From Cloeon dipterum (taxonomy: Eukaryota; Arthropoda; Insecta; Ephemeroptera; Baetidae): DNA of 64,000 nucleotides. The stretch lies in NCBI RefSeq assembly GCF_949628265.1, contig NC_088788.1:6076001-6140000 (forward strand), read 5' to 3'. Shown here in pieces: positions 43,781-55,953 of the stretch. A program made the translations under genes and the position numbers. Within the stretch, counting starts at the first letter, position 1; the number at the start of each line of letters is the position of its first letter. Under the pieces are notes generated by a model. That model saw only the letters and a program-made list of their open reading frames with translations. It did not search any database and was not told the origin of the DNA.

Positions 43781-43932
43781 CAATTCGTTTGGTCCCGGCA
43801 AAATTGCGCAACGCTCAACAATCACCCAAATTTTAACTGTCGAATTGATTGCTGACATTTTCTTGCAACAAGGAAATTCGCGTTTGGTCGTTGAAAGTTG
43901 CGCAATTTTACCGGGACCAGGACGAATTATTG
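43781..43932. repeat. Long imperfect inverted repeat (hairpin/MITE-like)
   Basis: The left arm at 43,781-43,824 and the right arm at 43,889-43,932 are inverted copies sharing GGTCCCGG(C/T)AAAATTGCG followed by CAAC. The loop is ~65 bp. It could fold into a stable stem or be the remnant of a small inverted-repeat transposon. The overlapping open frames on both strands here are a by-product of the palindrome. Confidence 0.7.
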
Positions 43933-44077
43933 AAACTGGGCGTAATGAACCAAATTTCACAAATTTTAATTTACTGTGTAATTTTAATTTAATCAAAATT
44001 AATATGAAAAAAGAGCATCAAATACCTTTTAATTGAATAAAAATACTGAAACTGGGCGTAATGAACCAAATTTCACA
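43931..44077 (+). repeat. 32-bp direct repeat pair
   Basis: An identical 32-bp word beginning tgaaactgggcgtaatgaac occurs at 43,931-43,962 and 44,046-44,077, 115 bp apart, immediately right of the palindrome. Both copies are followed by AT-rich DNA. Confidence 0.8.
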
Positions 44078-44467
44078 ATTCTTACCGAAATAGAGGGCAA
44101 AATGATGATTACACAATTTTTATAAGATTTTGCGAGTGTTTTTTTTATTTTTAAATAAATATCAAAGAGCCAGCAGAGCAAAATTTCTGTTGTTAAAGGC
44201 GTGATAAATATAGCCTAGAAGAAACGAGATCGCGGCTCTCGTCTTGCCGGCTTGACTGCGACGCCGGAGCAAATTTACACAATTACACGTGTTAAGTGTC
44301 GGTGATGAAAACCTGATGGCACCCGATCCGCCGCGGCTGTTGAATTTCCAGCTCTTTTCCGCTCACCGAGCAGGCCCCATTGTGCAGCTCTCGGGCTGAA
44401 AATTGATATTCCCGCTCTGGGCTCGGCACGAGTTTGTTGCCGCGCGCGCGAGCTTCGCGCCGGCGTG

Positions 44468-44473
44468 TCAGTC
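44468..44473 (+). promoter_or_regulatory. Candidate initiator for the outer first exon of the sixth GH13 gene
   Basis: TCAGTC matches the arthropod initiator consensus TCAKTY and lies in a GC-rich block (44,220-44,760), 72 bp before the first in-frame ATG (44,540). No TATA box is seen. Confidence 0.4.
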
Positions 44474-44539
44474 GGAGCCGCGATCTCGCTCGCCGCAGTT
44501 GTTGCTCTGCTCTGGTATTCAGCCCCGCCGATTCGCAAG

Positions 44540-47500
44540 ATGTACAAAATGGATTTGCGCAGCCGCAAGCTGAAGAGGACGAACGACTCGGCCTCGGGCA
44601 GCTCGCTGGACAAAAAGCGGCCCGTGACCTCTGCACAAGGGGAGCCGCCGCGACCTCGGCGTGACCTCGTGGTGCTCGACGCCGGCGCCCAGTGGTGGCG
44701 CTCCGCGGTCGTCTACCAGGTTTACCCGCGCTCGTTTAAAGACACCACTGCCAACGGCATCGGAGACATCAATGGTGAGAGAGCGTACTACAACTTAAAA
44801 ACACACACACACGCAACTCTAAACAACGCCGCACTCACTCTTGTGTGTAGTAAAATTACACAGTCGCGTAGGGAGGCGCCGGGCAGCGTCGCATTGCGAT
44901 ATAAAGAAATTCCAGAAGCGCTGGGTGATGGTGACGGGGCACAAATAAATTAAATAAAAAATTAAAATGATTTTTTTAAATTGTAAGAATTAATTTTTTC
45001 TTTTACTGTTGCTTTTTACCGTCAAGGGATCATATAATGAGGACGAATTATGCATTTTTGAGCCATTTAATCTGTCAACATAGGTTTAAAATTTCCAATA
45101 TGCTGTTTAAAAAGGTATTTTCTTATAAAAAAAGAACTAAATTATTTCTTACAAATATTGGAATCCTTTTTGTTTTTACAATTTCAATTTTTGTCTCCCT
45201 ATTTTAACAAAATATCGTTTTTATAGTTATTTCCTCATATGAATTCTATTTTCTGTTCTTCTGTAGTGAAAAAATTAAAGAATGGGTAAGCTTTTATTTT
45301 CCAATTATGTAGTGAAAATATTGACTGAATAAGAGGAAAATCAAGAATGAAACCTTCGAACCTTTTGAAAAAGTAAACAATGCTTTCTTAACTAATTTTT
45401 GAGAATTTTGTTTTGTTGTATAATGAAAATTTTTCACGGTGGAACCGACAGTAAATTTGTTTACGAAGCTTGATGGCATTTTCAATAAAGAAATAATCTT
45501 TAACTATAAAAGTTTAAGTTTGATTTAAAAATATTATTTAGTTTACACAAGTAGATCTTATTTTCCCATCAAATTTCACTTTACTCCATTAAATTTTATT
45601 TAAGTTTCCTGTCCAAGCAAATATTTCAAATTTCCAATCACAATTAAATGGTTCACTTGCTATATAAATTTTTCGTATAATTATTTTTAAATCATAATAA
45701 AGACTCTTATATTTTATAATAAAATACAGTCAGTAGATTTAATCGATATTGATTTTTAAAGTTGAAACCGAAATAAATTCTATCAGGATTAAAATTTCAC
45801 TCTTTATGATTGCAATTACAAAGCTTGTTTTAATCTTTTTCCAGGCGTTTTTTTTTTTAATTTCACGACTTTTATCATGTTTTTTTTTTAATCTGGATAG
45901 AAGAAAATGTGGTTTACGTGGCACAATGAAAATATTTTGACCATCTTTGAGCGAACAAAAACCTCCCAGAAAATTTAAGCTCTTTAAAATATTTTCAACA
46001 ATTTCATTCCTTTACGTTTCATGTTTCAAATTTAAAATATTACGTGCTTGACTATGCATAAAAAAATTTGTAGTACCACCAAACGGCAACAGAGAAAAAA
46101 ATTGACAAACTGCGCCTCAAGTAATGTCAAAGGTTCATTATCATACAATTGTAGGTTTAAAGTTCAAGTGAAAATTTCATGGCTTTCAAATTGTTTACTT
46201 ACAAATAGCCGTGATCTCATTTAAATTGTACATAATTATTTTAATAATTACGATTATTAAATTTGGGAAATGAATCCCAAATTTGTTTTCCTCCAAATAT
46301 TTAACACATTATTTTTCCCTGTCAAACAAAACTGTTTTCAATCAACAAATTTTACTCTCACTTCTTTATTTAACAAATCCTGCCGTTGCTGCTCGAGAAC
46401 AAATATTTGAGCTTATTTAGTAAACCAAAGAGCAACCAAGCCTTTGGGGCTTGGGGATCACGTGTGCGCTGTAGAGAGACGTGTTAAGCCAGGTCAGTGC
46501 GGGCCACGCGTCGCGTTCGTTCGGTCGCCTTGGAATCGAAAAATCTGCTGCCGGTCGTGGGGGTGGATTGCGTTCATAAAATCAGTTGCATTGGGCGTCG
46601 TTGCTGTCAGTCTCGAGTCACTCGTCAGTCGATCTCAGTCGATCAGTAAAGTAGCGGAGATGGCGGGCGACGACGAGAACGAGCCATTGCTTCCCTTGAA
46701 CAAGCGGGCCCTCCCGCTGGTGTCGCTCAGCCTGGACGAGGTGCTCAAGACGGAAAACGACCCTTCTTGGGTCCGGCTCCGTATGATCATCACGTTCGGC
46801 GTGGTGCTCTGGTGGCTGGCAATGTTCTGCGGCGCCATGGCCATCGTCGCCGCGTCGCCAGGCTGCGTCGTCCAAGGGCCAGACGTCGCCCTCTTCCCTA
46901 AGGTCGTATTTTGCAAAATGGACCTCCTGCAGCAACCCGTCTCCCAGCCAGGTGGGGTTTCTTTATTTTATTTTATTTTTTATTTGGTGAATCTAAGGAA
47001 TTTTCGGGTGATGCAATCCAAGGTGTTTTGACGCCACTTGTTTGTAAAGGTTTTAGCTCGACGAATCTCAGACTGCGATTATACGCTTTTTCGTATTTGT
47101 TTTACCGAATTTCAGCTTAAAAAGGTTGTCCTGTGGTGCTCGCAACCAAAATTATACACTGCTCCCTGCTTCGTTTTCTTTTATAATCATTTTAAAAATT
47201 ATAATTGAACTATTTATAGCTGTCTCAAAATTTAAATTCTATTTTTTTTAAACTGGTATATTCTTCCTTAGGGAAATGATTTAACAGGAATTAAAATCTG
47301 CCCTACCACTTTTTACCAGAAATTTTCACGAGCAGAAATTCAGTGATTTATTCGATTTTTTTTAAATATTTCATTTTGCTCTCCTAATATGTGCTCAACA
47401 TTGTCACCCTGAAAAGAAAAATAAAATGTGAGTCATCTTTTTTGTCAGCATTTTTTCAAAACTTTCAAGTGTCTGGTCTAGACCGGTTTTAGCCAAATAA

Positions 47501-50500
47501 TGTTTGTTTTATTGGGGGGTCAGTACGCCTCTTTTGGAATAAAGAATTTCTTAACTTTGTCATATTATGTCATCTCTTGGAAGCCTTCTGTGATGTACAG
47601 AATTTTCATATTTCAATTATATAGAGAAAAATGCCTTTTTGGTCATAAAAAATATAAATCGAAAGCATCTTAGATTGGAGGAAAACTTAAAAATAACTGT
47701 ATAAATGCTAATATCGAGCGCACTTTGAATTTACACGAGTAAAATATTAAATATCTTTTTGAACTAAGTAAAATGTCTCTACCGGCCTCTACGTTGCATG
47801 CTCAATACAGATGAATAATTGACATTTCCGTATGATTTAAATAAAAATTACGAATAAATTCAGCTTCCATTTTGATTAAAATATTTTATATTTAAAATAT
47901 CAAATTATTAATTTTAATAATCCGAAAACCCTACTAAATTTAGTTTTTAATTTATAGAAATAATCCATTTTCTTAAAGTCATGAGCTAAATCAACCTCAG
48001 AATGTTTGCTGCATGCAAATCTTTAAATTAAACATCCAAAATATTTCCCATTAGTCAATAAACAGTGAAATAACGCTTTAATTCTCCTCTTATTTACGGT
48101 CGTGTGCTGCAGAAAGTGACAGTTTATTTAGCAACTGGTCTCGCTCTACTTTGTTAGAAATAGAGACGCGCATTCAGCATCAATTCCATAAATAAACTAA
48201 GTGACAGACGCGACGTGCTGTGAGAATGCACTTTGGATTTTCCTTTGCTTTCTCAGGGTACACATTTCAAACTAAAAAAGTCTTTCTTTCCAATTTTTGA
48301 AAACAACAAAAAATATACCACATTTTGTTTATAACGAGAACCGATTAAAAAATCTTCTCCGTGTTAGGTGTGTGTTCTACATTTAGAAGTTCAAATGGTT
48401 GCGTCAAACAGAGAATTTCATTACTTAAATGTTTCTCAACACGGAACACAAACAAGTTTCATCACCTGGCGCCTGCTCCAGATTGAATTTGATTTTTTTT
48501 TTTTAGATATCCATCAGAATTGACCATAAACTAAAAATAAAAATCAGCAATGCCAGACACGAGGTCACGTCGCAAAAATATTCTGCCAAGTGTAAAAAGT
48601 TCAAGTAGTTTAGTTCAAGTTCAATTTTTGACCTCTCATGATAATTAAGTGCCGACAAGTCGATCTCATTTGTCCTTAATCGTTGGGTCGGGACACTTCG
48701 GATAGTATTTTAACACCAACAACAAAAGCGTGGAAGCAAATTAAAATTGTACTTGCCTGAAATTAAATTCAAATTGGAAAAAATAAACGAGCATGTTCAT
48801 TATTTATAAGAGGTTGGCATAATAACAAAGATGTTATTGTTGTTTAAAAACACAGAGACGCATAATAGTTTTGCAGATTTGCAAAAAAAATTGCATAAGA
48901 CTTCACAAGATTAAATAGGAGTCAAGGGAAAACGAAGACAAACAGAAAAGTTGCTGACGTAATTATTTATTGTTCGCAGGCATCCGTTCCCAACTGCAAT
49001 ACATCTCGAAGCTCGGCGTGAACGCCATTTGGCTGTCGCCCGTGTTCAAATCGCCGATGAAGGATTTCGGATACGATATCTCCGACTACAGAGACATTGA
49101 CCCGGTTTTCGGCAATTTGAAAGACATGAAGGCTTTGATCGACGAAATGCACTTTTTAGGTAATTAAAATTTTGAACAACAGGGGAATAAAAACGTGGCC
49201 CACATTTATAAGACTGTGCACCGGCTATGAAACTTTCAGATTTTGTTTTGTGCCATTTATTTTAAAGCTCTGTTTTTCATATTTATTTTTTTTAAAGATA
49301 AATTTATAAGTTAATTACTTTAACAAACACAGTTGATTTTCGTATAATTTCTTTATCTATAAATTACACATTTTTAATTTGTAATTAATTTTTTAAATAA
49401 ATTAAACTGGTTGTCAGAAGTAAACTATATTATGTACTAAAAAAAAATTTCTTACCTTCTTTAGTAAGCCTTGTCACAGTAATTCTTATTTCTATCGCAA
49501 GATAAATTATAAATTCATGACTTCTGGACTTAATTTTAATTTCTTTAGGGCTGCGATTGATTTTGGATTTGGTACCAAATCACACGAGCAACATGCACGA
49601 GTGGTTTAAGATGTCTGTCAAAAAAGAGGAGCCATTCACTGATTTTTACGTTTGGGCAAAGCCGAAAAACGTTTCAGAGGCCGGCAAAGAGGGATACGTG
49701 CCACAACCACCAAATAATTGGGTAATAAAATTTCTATATCTGATAACAATATATGAAAAGCATAATTTTTTAAAAAAGTAATTTTTTTTACTGATAGGTT
49801 GGACGCATTTAATCAAAAAAATAGTAAACTATAGCGTGAAATTGTAATTAGTATAATTTGCTTAAAAATATTTCGGATATTGCTAATTTTTTATATTTGA
49901 CGGTTTTATCTGCTTAAAATTATGCAAATTTGACAACAAAATTTGAGGATTTATTAAAAACAAAAGTTTATTATAAAAATCGTAAAGTTATCTGCTTGAA
50001 ATAATCAACATAATATTTTTAAAACAATTTTTCCCTATTTTTCCAAACCAGATCAGTGTTTTCGGTGGCTCGGCATGGGAGTACAGCAGCGAGCGGGGCG
50101 AATTTTACTTGCACCAGTTCGCCAAGGACCAGCCTGACCTGAACTTCCGCAACCCGCGTGTCGTCTCCGCCATGAAGGTGCTAAACAAACAACAAGCAGC
50201 ACTTTGCACTATTTATGGTGTTCCTTCTCGCGTGTGAATTTCAGCAAGTGCTCAAGTTCTGGCTGAACATGGGCGTGGACGGCTTCAGGATCGACGCCGT
50301 GCCGCACCTTTTCGAGGACCTGCAGCTCAGGGACGAGCCCCACTCGCACAAGGAGGACTCCAAGGCCGGGCAGTACGATTTTCTCGACCACATTTACACG
50401 CACGGTCTGCCTGAGGTGTTTGACATCATGAAGGAGTTCCGCAACACCCTCGACAGCTACTCCGAGAAGACGGACAAAATTCCTAGGTAATTTATTTTGC

Positions 50501-52488
50501 ATGGAAAAAAATATTTTTGCACAGTAGCAGTTTGTTTAAATAAAATTTTTAATTTCATGTAATTTTCTTACATAAAAATGGTGAAAATTTCACCATACCT
50601 TTTACAAATTATTTAAAATTTATATTTCTCGTCGGTATTTGTATTTTAATGTTGCTTGGTAACAATTTTTTCCAAATTTCGGCAGTAATTAAGATTCAGA
50701 AATAAAAATTTTGCACACTTTTCAGATTATTTTTAATTTTTTTTCTGTTTAAGACTGTTGATAGCTGAGGTTTACGACACGGTGGAAAACACGGTCAAAT
50801 ACTACGGCGAAGGAGACCAGCCGATTGCAGATTTCCCATTCAACTTTTTGCTGGTGAGCGAGATGGAGCGGAATCCCAGAGCGGACCACCTGAAGGAGCT
50901 GATCGACCGCTGGATGGACGCGATACCCACTGGCGGCTGCCCGAACTGGGTCGTAAGTCTCAAACCCCTCGCTAAAACTTAGTTGTTATCATAGTTCAAG
51001 AGAAAGGAAACGTCGCATTTGAAATTATTTTAAATAAAAATAAAAATTCACTTGAAACAAAGGGCTAAAAAGTTTTAAAGTTTAAAAAATTATTCATCAC
51101 ACTTTGACGCAGAAATAACCCAAAATTAAATTGTTATTTTTTTAAAATTAATATTATTAACTAAATTTTCAGTTGGGGAATCACGACAAAGGCCGTGTCG
51201 CGTCAAGAATCGGACTGAACTATATTGACAGCATGAACATGGTCGTTATGCTGCTGCCAGGAGTGGCATTCACCTACTATGGCGAGGAGATCGGCATGGA
51301 GGACGTGAACCTCTCGTGGGACCAGACGGTCGACCCTGCAGGAATAAATGCGGGCCAGGATAACTACATGAAGATCTCCAGGGATCCGGCCAGGAGCCCC
51401 ATGCAGTGGAGCATCAACAAGAATGCTGGTGAGCTCTTTCATCATTTTAATTCATTTTAACCAAGCATTTTTTTAAACACTATCTAAATAGAATTAAATT
51501 TGTATCATCAGCTTCATTTTTAAACAAAATTTAATACTAAAACACTTTATATTTTACCTATTATATTTTTTTTAAATTAATAATATATATTTTTTAAGAT
51601 TGCTACAAAGTCACTAAATTAGAAAACGACTGAATATTTTTATATATTTGTGCTAAAGTCTCAAAATTCAAACTGTATTAACACTGAATATCTTTTGAAT
51701 ATTATAATACCATCCACGCAATAAACATTGTTTTGTAATTTGATTTAAGGACTAAATATGTCATTGAAATATTTTGTCCATTCATTTATTTTAATTATCT
51801 ATTTGAATAATTCTGACGATGGAAAATTAGGGTGACTCACAGTTCTAAGTATACTAATATTTCACTTACGATTTAGATTATTATTTCAATAAAACAGCTA
51901 ACCAATTTCAAATTTTACGTTGAATTAATTTTTCTTAAATTCTCAATTTTGTGTTTCAGGGTTTTCTGAGAGCAGTAGCACCTGGCTTCCTGTGAATCAA
52001 AACTACTTGAACGGAATCAACGTCGAAGATCAAGAGGATAGATTTTCTCATCTACAAATTTATCGCTCTCTGATCAAACTAAGGAAAACGGACGCCTTTC
52101 TAAAGGGCGGCCTACACACTGAGGTGTTCAACGATGGAAAAACCTTCGTCATGTCGAGGTAGGAGCTGAATTTTAATTCAAATCTCACGTCTATATCTAT
52201 AAAACACCTTTTTCAGGGTTTTTGGCGATTCTGGAATATTGGCTGTGATCAATATGTCCAATGAAACAGCTAACGTGGATCTCTCAAGCCTCAGTGACGT
52301 ACCTGATGAGCTAACTGTTTATCTGAGCAGCAAACAAGAATTTATTGGAAAATCTATGTAAGTTTCCTCTCCTGGAATTCCCCTTGTTATTGGTTTATGA
52401 GTATTTTTTGTATTGCAGGAATAAGTCTTCCATTGGGCAGTCACCGTATCAGGCTGATGTTCTTCTCTTTAAAGTAGACGTAGAGTGA
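44540..52488 (+). CDS. GH13_17 alpha-glucosidase-like protein, outer-first-exon form
   Basis: Exons: 44540-44774, 48980-49159, 49549-49721, 50052-50177, 50245-50486, 50754-50952, 51173-51428, 51960-52158, 52217-52357, 52419-52488; phases agree and give 606 residues. After a basic, low-complexity N-terminus comes [18 protein letters not shown], the usual first strand of the barrel. The triad is intact: D255 in [10 protein letters not shown]324 in LLIAEVYD, D390 in LGNHDKGR, with DLVPNHTS upstream. It shares the intron positions of MalA-D. There is no C-terminal GPI tail and no signal peptide from ATG 44,540. Upstream codons stay open to 44,309 without an ATG and would encode a hydrophobic run (VGAAISLAAVVALLWY), so the true N-terminus and location are uncertain. 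It could be a catalytic relative of the amino-acid-transporter heavy chains (see the exon at 46,660). Poly(A) signal at 52,567. Confidence 0.75.
44775..46440. other. Large first intron, outer part
   Basis: AT-rich intronic DNA of the sixth GH13 gene. No exon, repeat copy or structured element was recognised apart from a short (AC)n tract near 44,801-44,812. Confidence 0.4.
46607..46648 (+). promoter_or_regulatory. Initiator cluster before the SLC3-type first exon
   Basis: TCAGTC occurs at 46,607, 46,625 and 46,635, and TCAGTA at 46,643, just before the ATG at 46,660. They lie in a GC-rich island (46,440-46,950) inside an otherwise AT-rich intron. Multiple initiators without a TATA box suggest a dispersed, housekeeping-type promoter. 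Confidence 0.55.
46660..46951 (+). CDS. SLC3 (CD98/rBAT heavy chain)-type first exon
   Basis: An ATG-initiated exon of 97 codons plus one base, with donor G|GTGGGG. It encodes an acidic start ([18 protein letters not shown]), the juxtamembrane motif [18 protein letters not shown], a transmembrane helix at about residues 42-65 ([18 protein letters not shown]...) and then AASPGC. This matches the N-terminus of SLC3 heavy chains: KEELLK...PxWVRxRW, one helix, then APRC, whose Cys forms the disulfide with the SLC7 light chain. The exon ends in phase 1, exactly like the outer first exon at 44,774, so it can splice in frame to 48,980 and give a 625-residue type II membrane protein with an intact GH13 triad. 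The [15 protein letters not shown] strand is then missing, as in CD98hc, where it is also degenerate. No other partner exon was found up to 48,980. It could instead be a separate nested gene whose remaining exons I failed to see. Confidence 0.65.
46952..48979. other. Intron between SLC3-type exon and shared exon 2
   Basis: AT-rich and without recognisable exons. I looked specifically for a [19 protein letters not shown] exon on the plus strand and did not find one. Confidence 0.4.
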
Positions 52489-52767
52489 CAAGTGCCAGTT
52501 TGCAGATAGATGTGTTTTCAGTATTTTCTCATTTTGATAGTTGTTTTATTTTGTTGCCTTTTAAGAAATAAATTCATATAAACAGCGCAATCAAGAATTT
52601 CTATCCACGCAGTTATCATTGATAATCTTAGAGACGTCATTGCACATTTTTATCAAAAAATTTAAATTGAAAACAAGTGCTTGAAGTAATCTGTTCAAAA
52701 GAGGGCAGATAAAAATCTACATATAAATAGTGTTTTTGCTTAGGAGGAAAAGATTCATTTATTAAAC

Positions 52768-55521
52768 ATGATTTTAAAAACCTTTGCCCTCTTTACGGTC
52801 CTGGTGAGTTCTATCCTGAATATTAATGAAAATTATTTTTAAAATTTTACTTTAAGTCTGGATCAGCTCTCGCCTTGAATGATCTTTGCACGGATTATGG
52901 CGTGTTTTCTCACCCAACTGATTGCACGAGATTTTACACGTGCCACGGATCTAAAGCTCACGGATTCAAGCAGACGGTACACAAATGCCCCTATGGAATG
53001 ATTTTCAGCAAGACGGAGTACCAGTGCATTGATTACGCAGGCAATGAGGTAAGGGAAATATTAATTAATAGAAACAATGCTGTTAAAATGCTTTCAAATT
53101 TAAAAACGGTAGTAAAAACTAGAAAATTGTTAAGAAAAAATAATTTTACTTGTATTTATCATCAAAATGCATATAGTACTTTTTTTAAATTGTGTGATTT
53201 TAGTGCATTTTACATGTTTTTTTTCGATATCTTCATTTTTACTATATTTTTTTAATAAATCAAACGCATACATATTAGATTATAAAAACATTAAGACTAA
53301 TGATTAATTTAATCTTGACAATTTCAGTTGACCAATTTAATTAAAAATTGTATATCCTGTTTATTAATACTTAATTAGGACGCGGAGTGTGAGTACAGGG
53401 GTCTGATTTCCCCCATGGCGAGCGACCCCGCGTGCGAGGACCAAGCGGTGCACTGCAACAACTGCACGCACCTCGTCTTCTGTCAATTGATCGGCGAGGA
53501 ATACCAAAATCCGCAGTACGAGGACTGCGCAACGTCGACATCAGGCGCCGCGCCCTACTGTGACTCGACCGTGCGGGCCTGCACCTCGCTGCTGCCCGAG
53601 GGTTGCCAGGTGCTCGGATTCGTGTGCACCTCCGTTGGCTTCTTCCCCGACACCAAATCCTGCAACATTTACCACATCTGCTACGACACGCTAACTTACG
53701 AATCTTTCAGGTCAGCGTTTTTACAAAGAGAAAAGGTTTCTTATGGCAAATCGACTAAATTTTATTTTAAGATAATTTATATCCATATAGCTTAGTTATT
53801 TTATTTTTTGACATATTCCTATATATTTTAATTATTCTAATCACCATTTTCGTCTCCATTTCATAGCATTTGCAATCAAACAAACAAGTAGCACAAAAAT
53901 ATTTTATATAATTTTACAATTTATCAGTGGTGGACAGATTCGTGCGACGCGCAGATATGGCGTCCGATGGAGTATGGCGCGAAAAAACGATCACGTGAAA
54001 ATGCGCGAAAAGAACTTAAGTTTTCGTCAATATTGTGACATAATTCGCATTACTCTTAACTAATTGTGTCTTTTGGATGGTAAAAACAAACTCTTGACAC
54101 TCGTACGGCAATCCAAAGAGAGCTTTTTGTTTCCAACATTCAGACGCAATCTTGGATCTGCGCAGTGTGAACCAATTTTAGCGCAAATCTGGCCCCTACT
54201 GAAATTTATCGCATTTATATTTGAATTTTAATTTAGATAATTTGTATTATTTTTGCTCCAGATGCACTTCTCCAACAGACAATTTGTACAACAGCCAGAA
54301 ATTCAGATGCAGCAATGACTCTATTTGTGAACCTGTAAGTCTTAGAAATATTTAATTATTTTTATCATTAAGTGTTTTGCAATGCTGATAGGATTGCACA
54401 GCGACCGTAGTAGAATATTTTCTCAGTAATATTTTTTTATAGTTAAATTTGTTTTTAAATGCTTGAGATAAGAAACGACATAAAAAACCGATTAGATCAA
54501 TTAAAATCTTCAAGAAGAAAATTGCCGACATTTGACTGATTTTAAACAAAACACGGTGAATAATGTTTTTATGATAAAAGAGCAGGTGGTGTTATGAAAG
54601 GCGATATAGTTATTGCAACAATATCAAACTAAAATAGATCATTATCTTGTGAAACAAAGTCTAACTAACGTGCTGAGAAAGATGAGTCTCTGGCTCTTTT
54701 CATCATCAGTTAAACTAGATGGTGGAAACGCATTTTTGATATATTTCATTTGTAAATTTTCCCAAGAGCACTAAATAAAGCCAAAGTTTAATAATGCATA
54801 ATATTACACGTGAAAAGCACATAAAAGGAGCACGTCTGTTAAAAGTTCGCTCATTTAGCATTTTAGAAAGAGTTAAAGCTGAAGAAAAGTTATAAAATAT
54901 TAACAATCAAGGGTAAAAAATAATTTCCTGGTATTTATTTAACAGCTTTAATAAGCAAACATGTGTATTTTTCACCTTTAAAAAGGGTCGGTTACAAATG
55001 ACCATTAAAAAGATTTTCCCAGGGAAAGATTTCGGCTGCCATTTTCTGGCCCTATTTTTACTTGATCCTCTTAAAAATAAAAACATGATAACTGCGAAAA
55101 TTTGCTCTCAAAACACCGGCATGTACCGCGATTATTTCCATTTTTCAAACTGTCCCTTCAAAATTTTCCGCATTAAATAGCATTTATTTTAATTATTATG
55201 TCATTTTAGCCAATGTGTGGAGGAATAATTGGTCTTGTGAGCTACCCGAGCGATCCTCGCTACTATTTGCTGTGCATGTCGGCTGGCCGCAGCGAAATCT
55301 ACTCGTGCCCTGGCAACACGCAGTTCATCGATGGCTCTCAGGGCTGTCAATTCGTATGCGAGCGGGAGGGCCTGTTCGCCGTTCACGACGATTGCTTCTC
55401 CTACTACAGGTGTGAAGGAAACGGCGGCTCCTTCAACCAAGAGATCGAGACGTGCCCTGAGGGAATGGCCTTCAACCCCATTGCAGGAGCGTGCGATGCC
55501 CTAGAAAACGTCAGATGCTAA
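52768..55521 (+). CDS. Secreted cysteine-rich CBM14-type (peritrophin-like) protein
   Basis: Five exons: 52768-52803, 52857-53048, 53379-53710, 54262-54334, 55210-55521, giving 314 residues with all phases matching. The signal peptide is MILKTFALFTVL + SGSALA, split by a small first intron as is common in peritrophins. Four or so cysteine modules follow. The first (LCTDYG...DCTRFYTC...HKCPYGMIFS...YQC) and the last (CEREGLFAVHDDCFSYYRC...CPEGMAFNPIAGAC) match the CBM14 spacing CxnCx5CxnCPxGxxF. The middle ones (GFFPDTKSCNIYHIC; SYPSDPRYYLLC) are more diverged. Such proteins bind chitin in the peritrophic matrix or cuticle. Intron 3 carries a hAT MITE. Poly(A) signal AATAAA at 55,621. The next gene is convergent, ~430 bp away. 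Confidence 0.85.
53925..54201. mobile_element. hAT-type MITE, copy 3 (in intron 3 of the CBM14 gene)
   Basis: A 277-bp copy of the element at 2,459. Its ends are more diverged (CAGTGGTGGACAGATTC...ATCTGGCCCCTACTG). It is flanked by 8-bp direct repeats caatttat (53,917-53,924) and aaatttat (54,202-54,209), 7 of 8 identical. Confidence 0.85.
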
Positions 55522-55953
55522 AATTGTTTGGCACAAATAATATTATTTTTCTTCTGTTGATAATTCATGTAGATTTATTGAACATTTCATTATTATTATC
55601 GAATCAATTAAATTTTTTTTAATAAAAATATTGTTTTGAACTTTAGGGGTTTTTTATAGTTTTACTTTGTGATAATTTTATTGGTTTTTTTCTAATTGAA
55701 TATTAATTTTCACTTCAAATAATTTTTAACAATTTTTATAAATCCTGCTTTTACTTGTTCTTCAAGCTAAATAGTTTTAAATGTGCAAGCAAAAATTGGG
55801 TTTTCAATTAAATCACTTTGTTTTGTATTCCTAAAAGTCAGACCAATTTTTTGGTAGCTAAATATCATTTTATAGATTAGATTTAAAATTATTTCACATT
55901 AATTTTGAGTTAGCTATTATAGTCGCTATTTTTAAACCACTGATTGAGAGACA

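Noticed and set aside
43697-44036. 99- and 63-codon frames on opposite strands
   Set aside because: They span the inverted repeat at 43,781-43,932 and mirror each other, so they are an artefact of the palindrome.
46444-46659. In-frame extension before the SLC3-type exon ATG
   Set aside because: It has no ATG start. It overlaps the initiator cluster, so it is more likely 5' flank or UTR.
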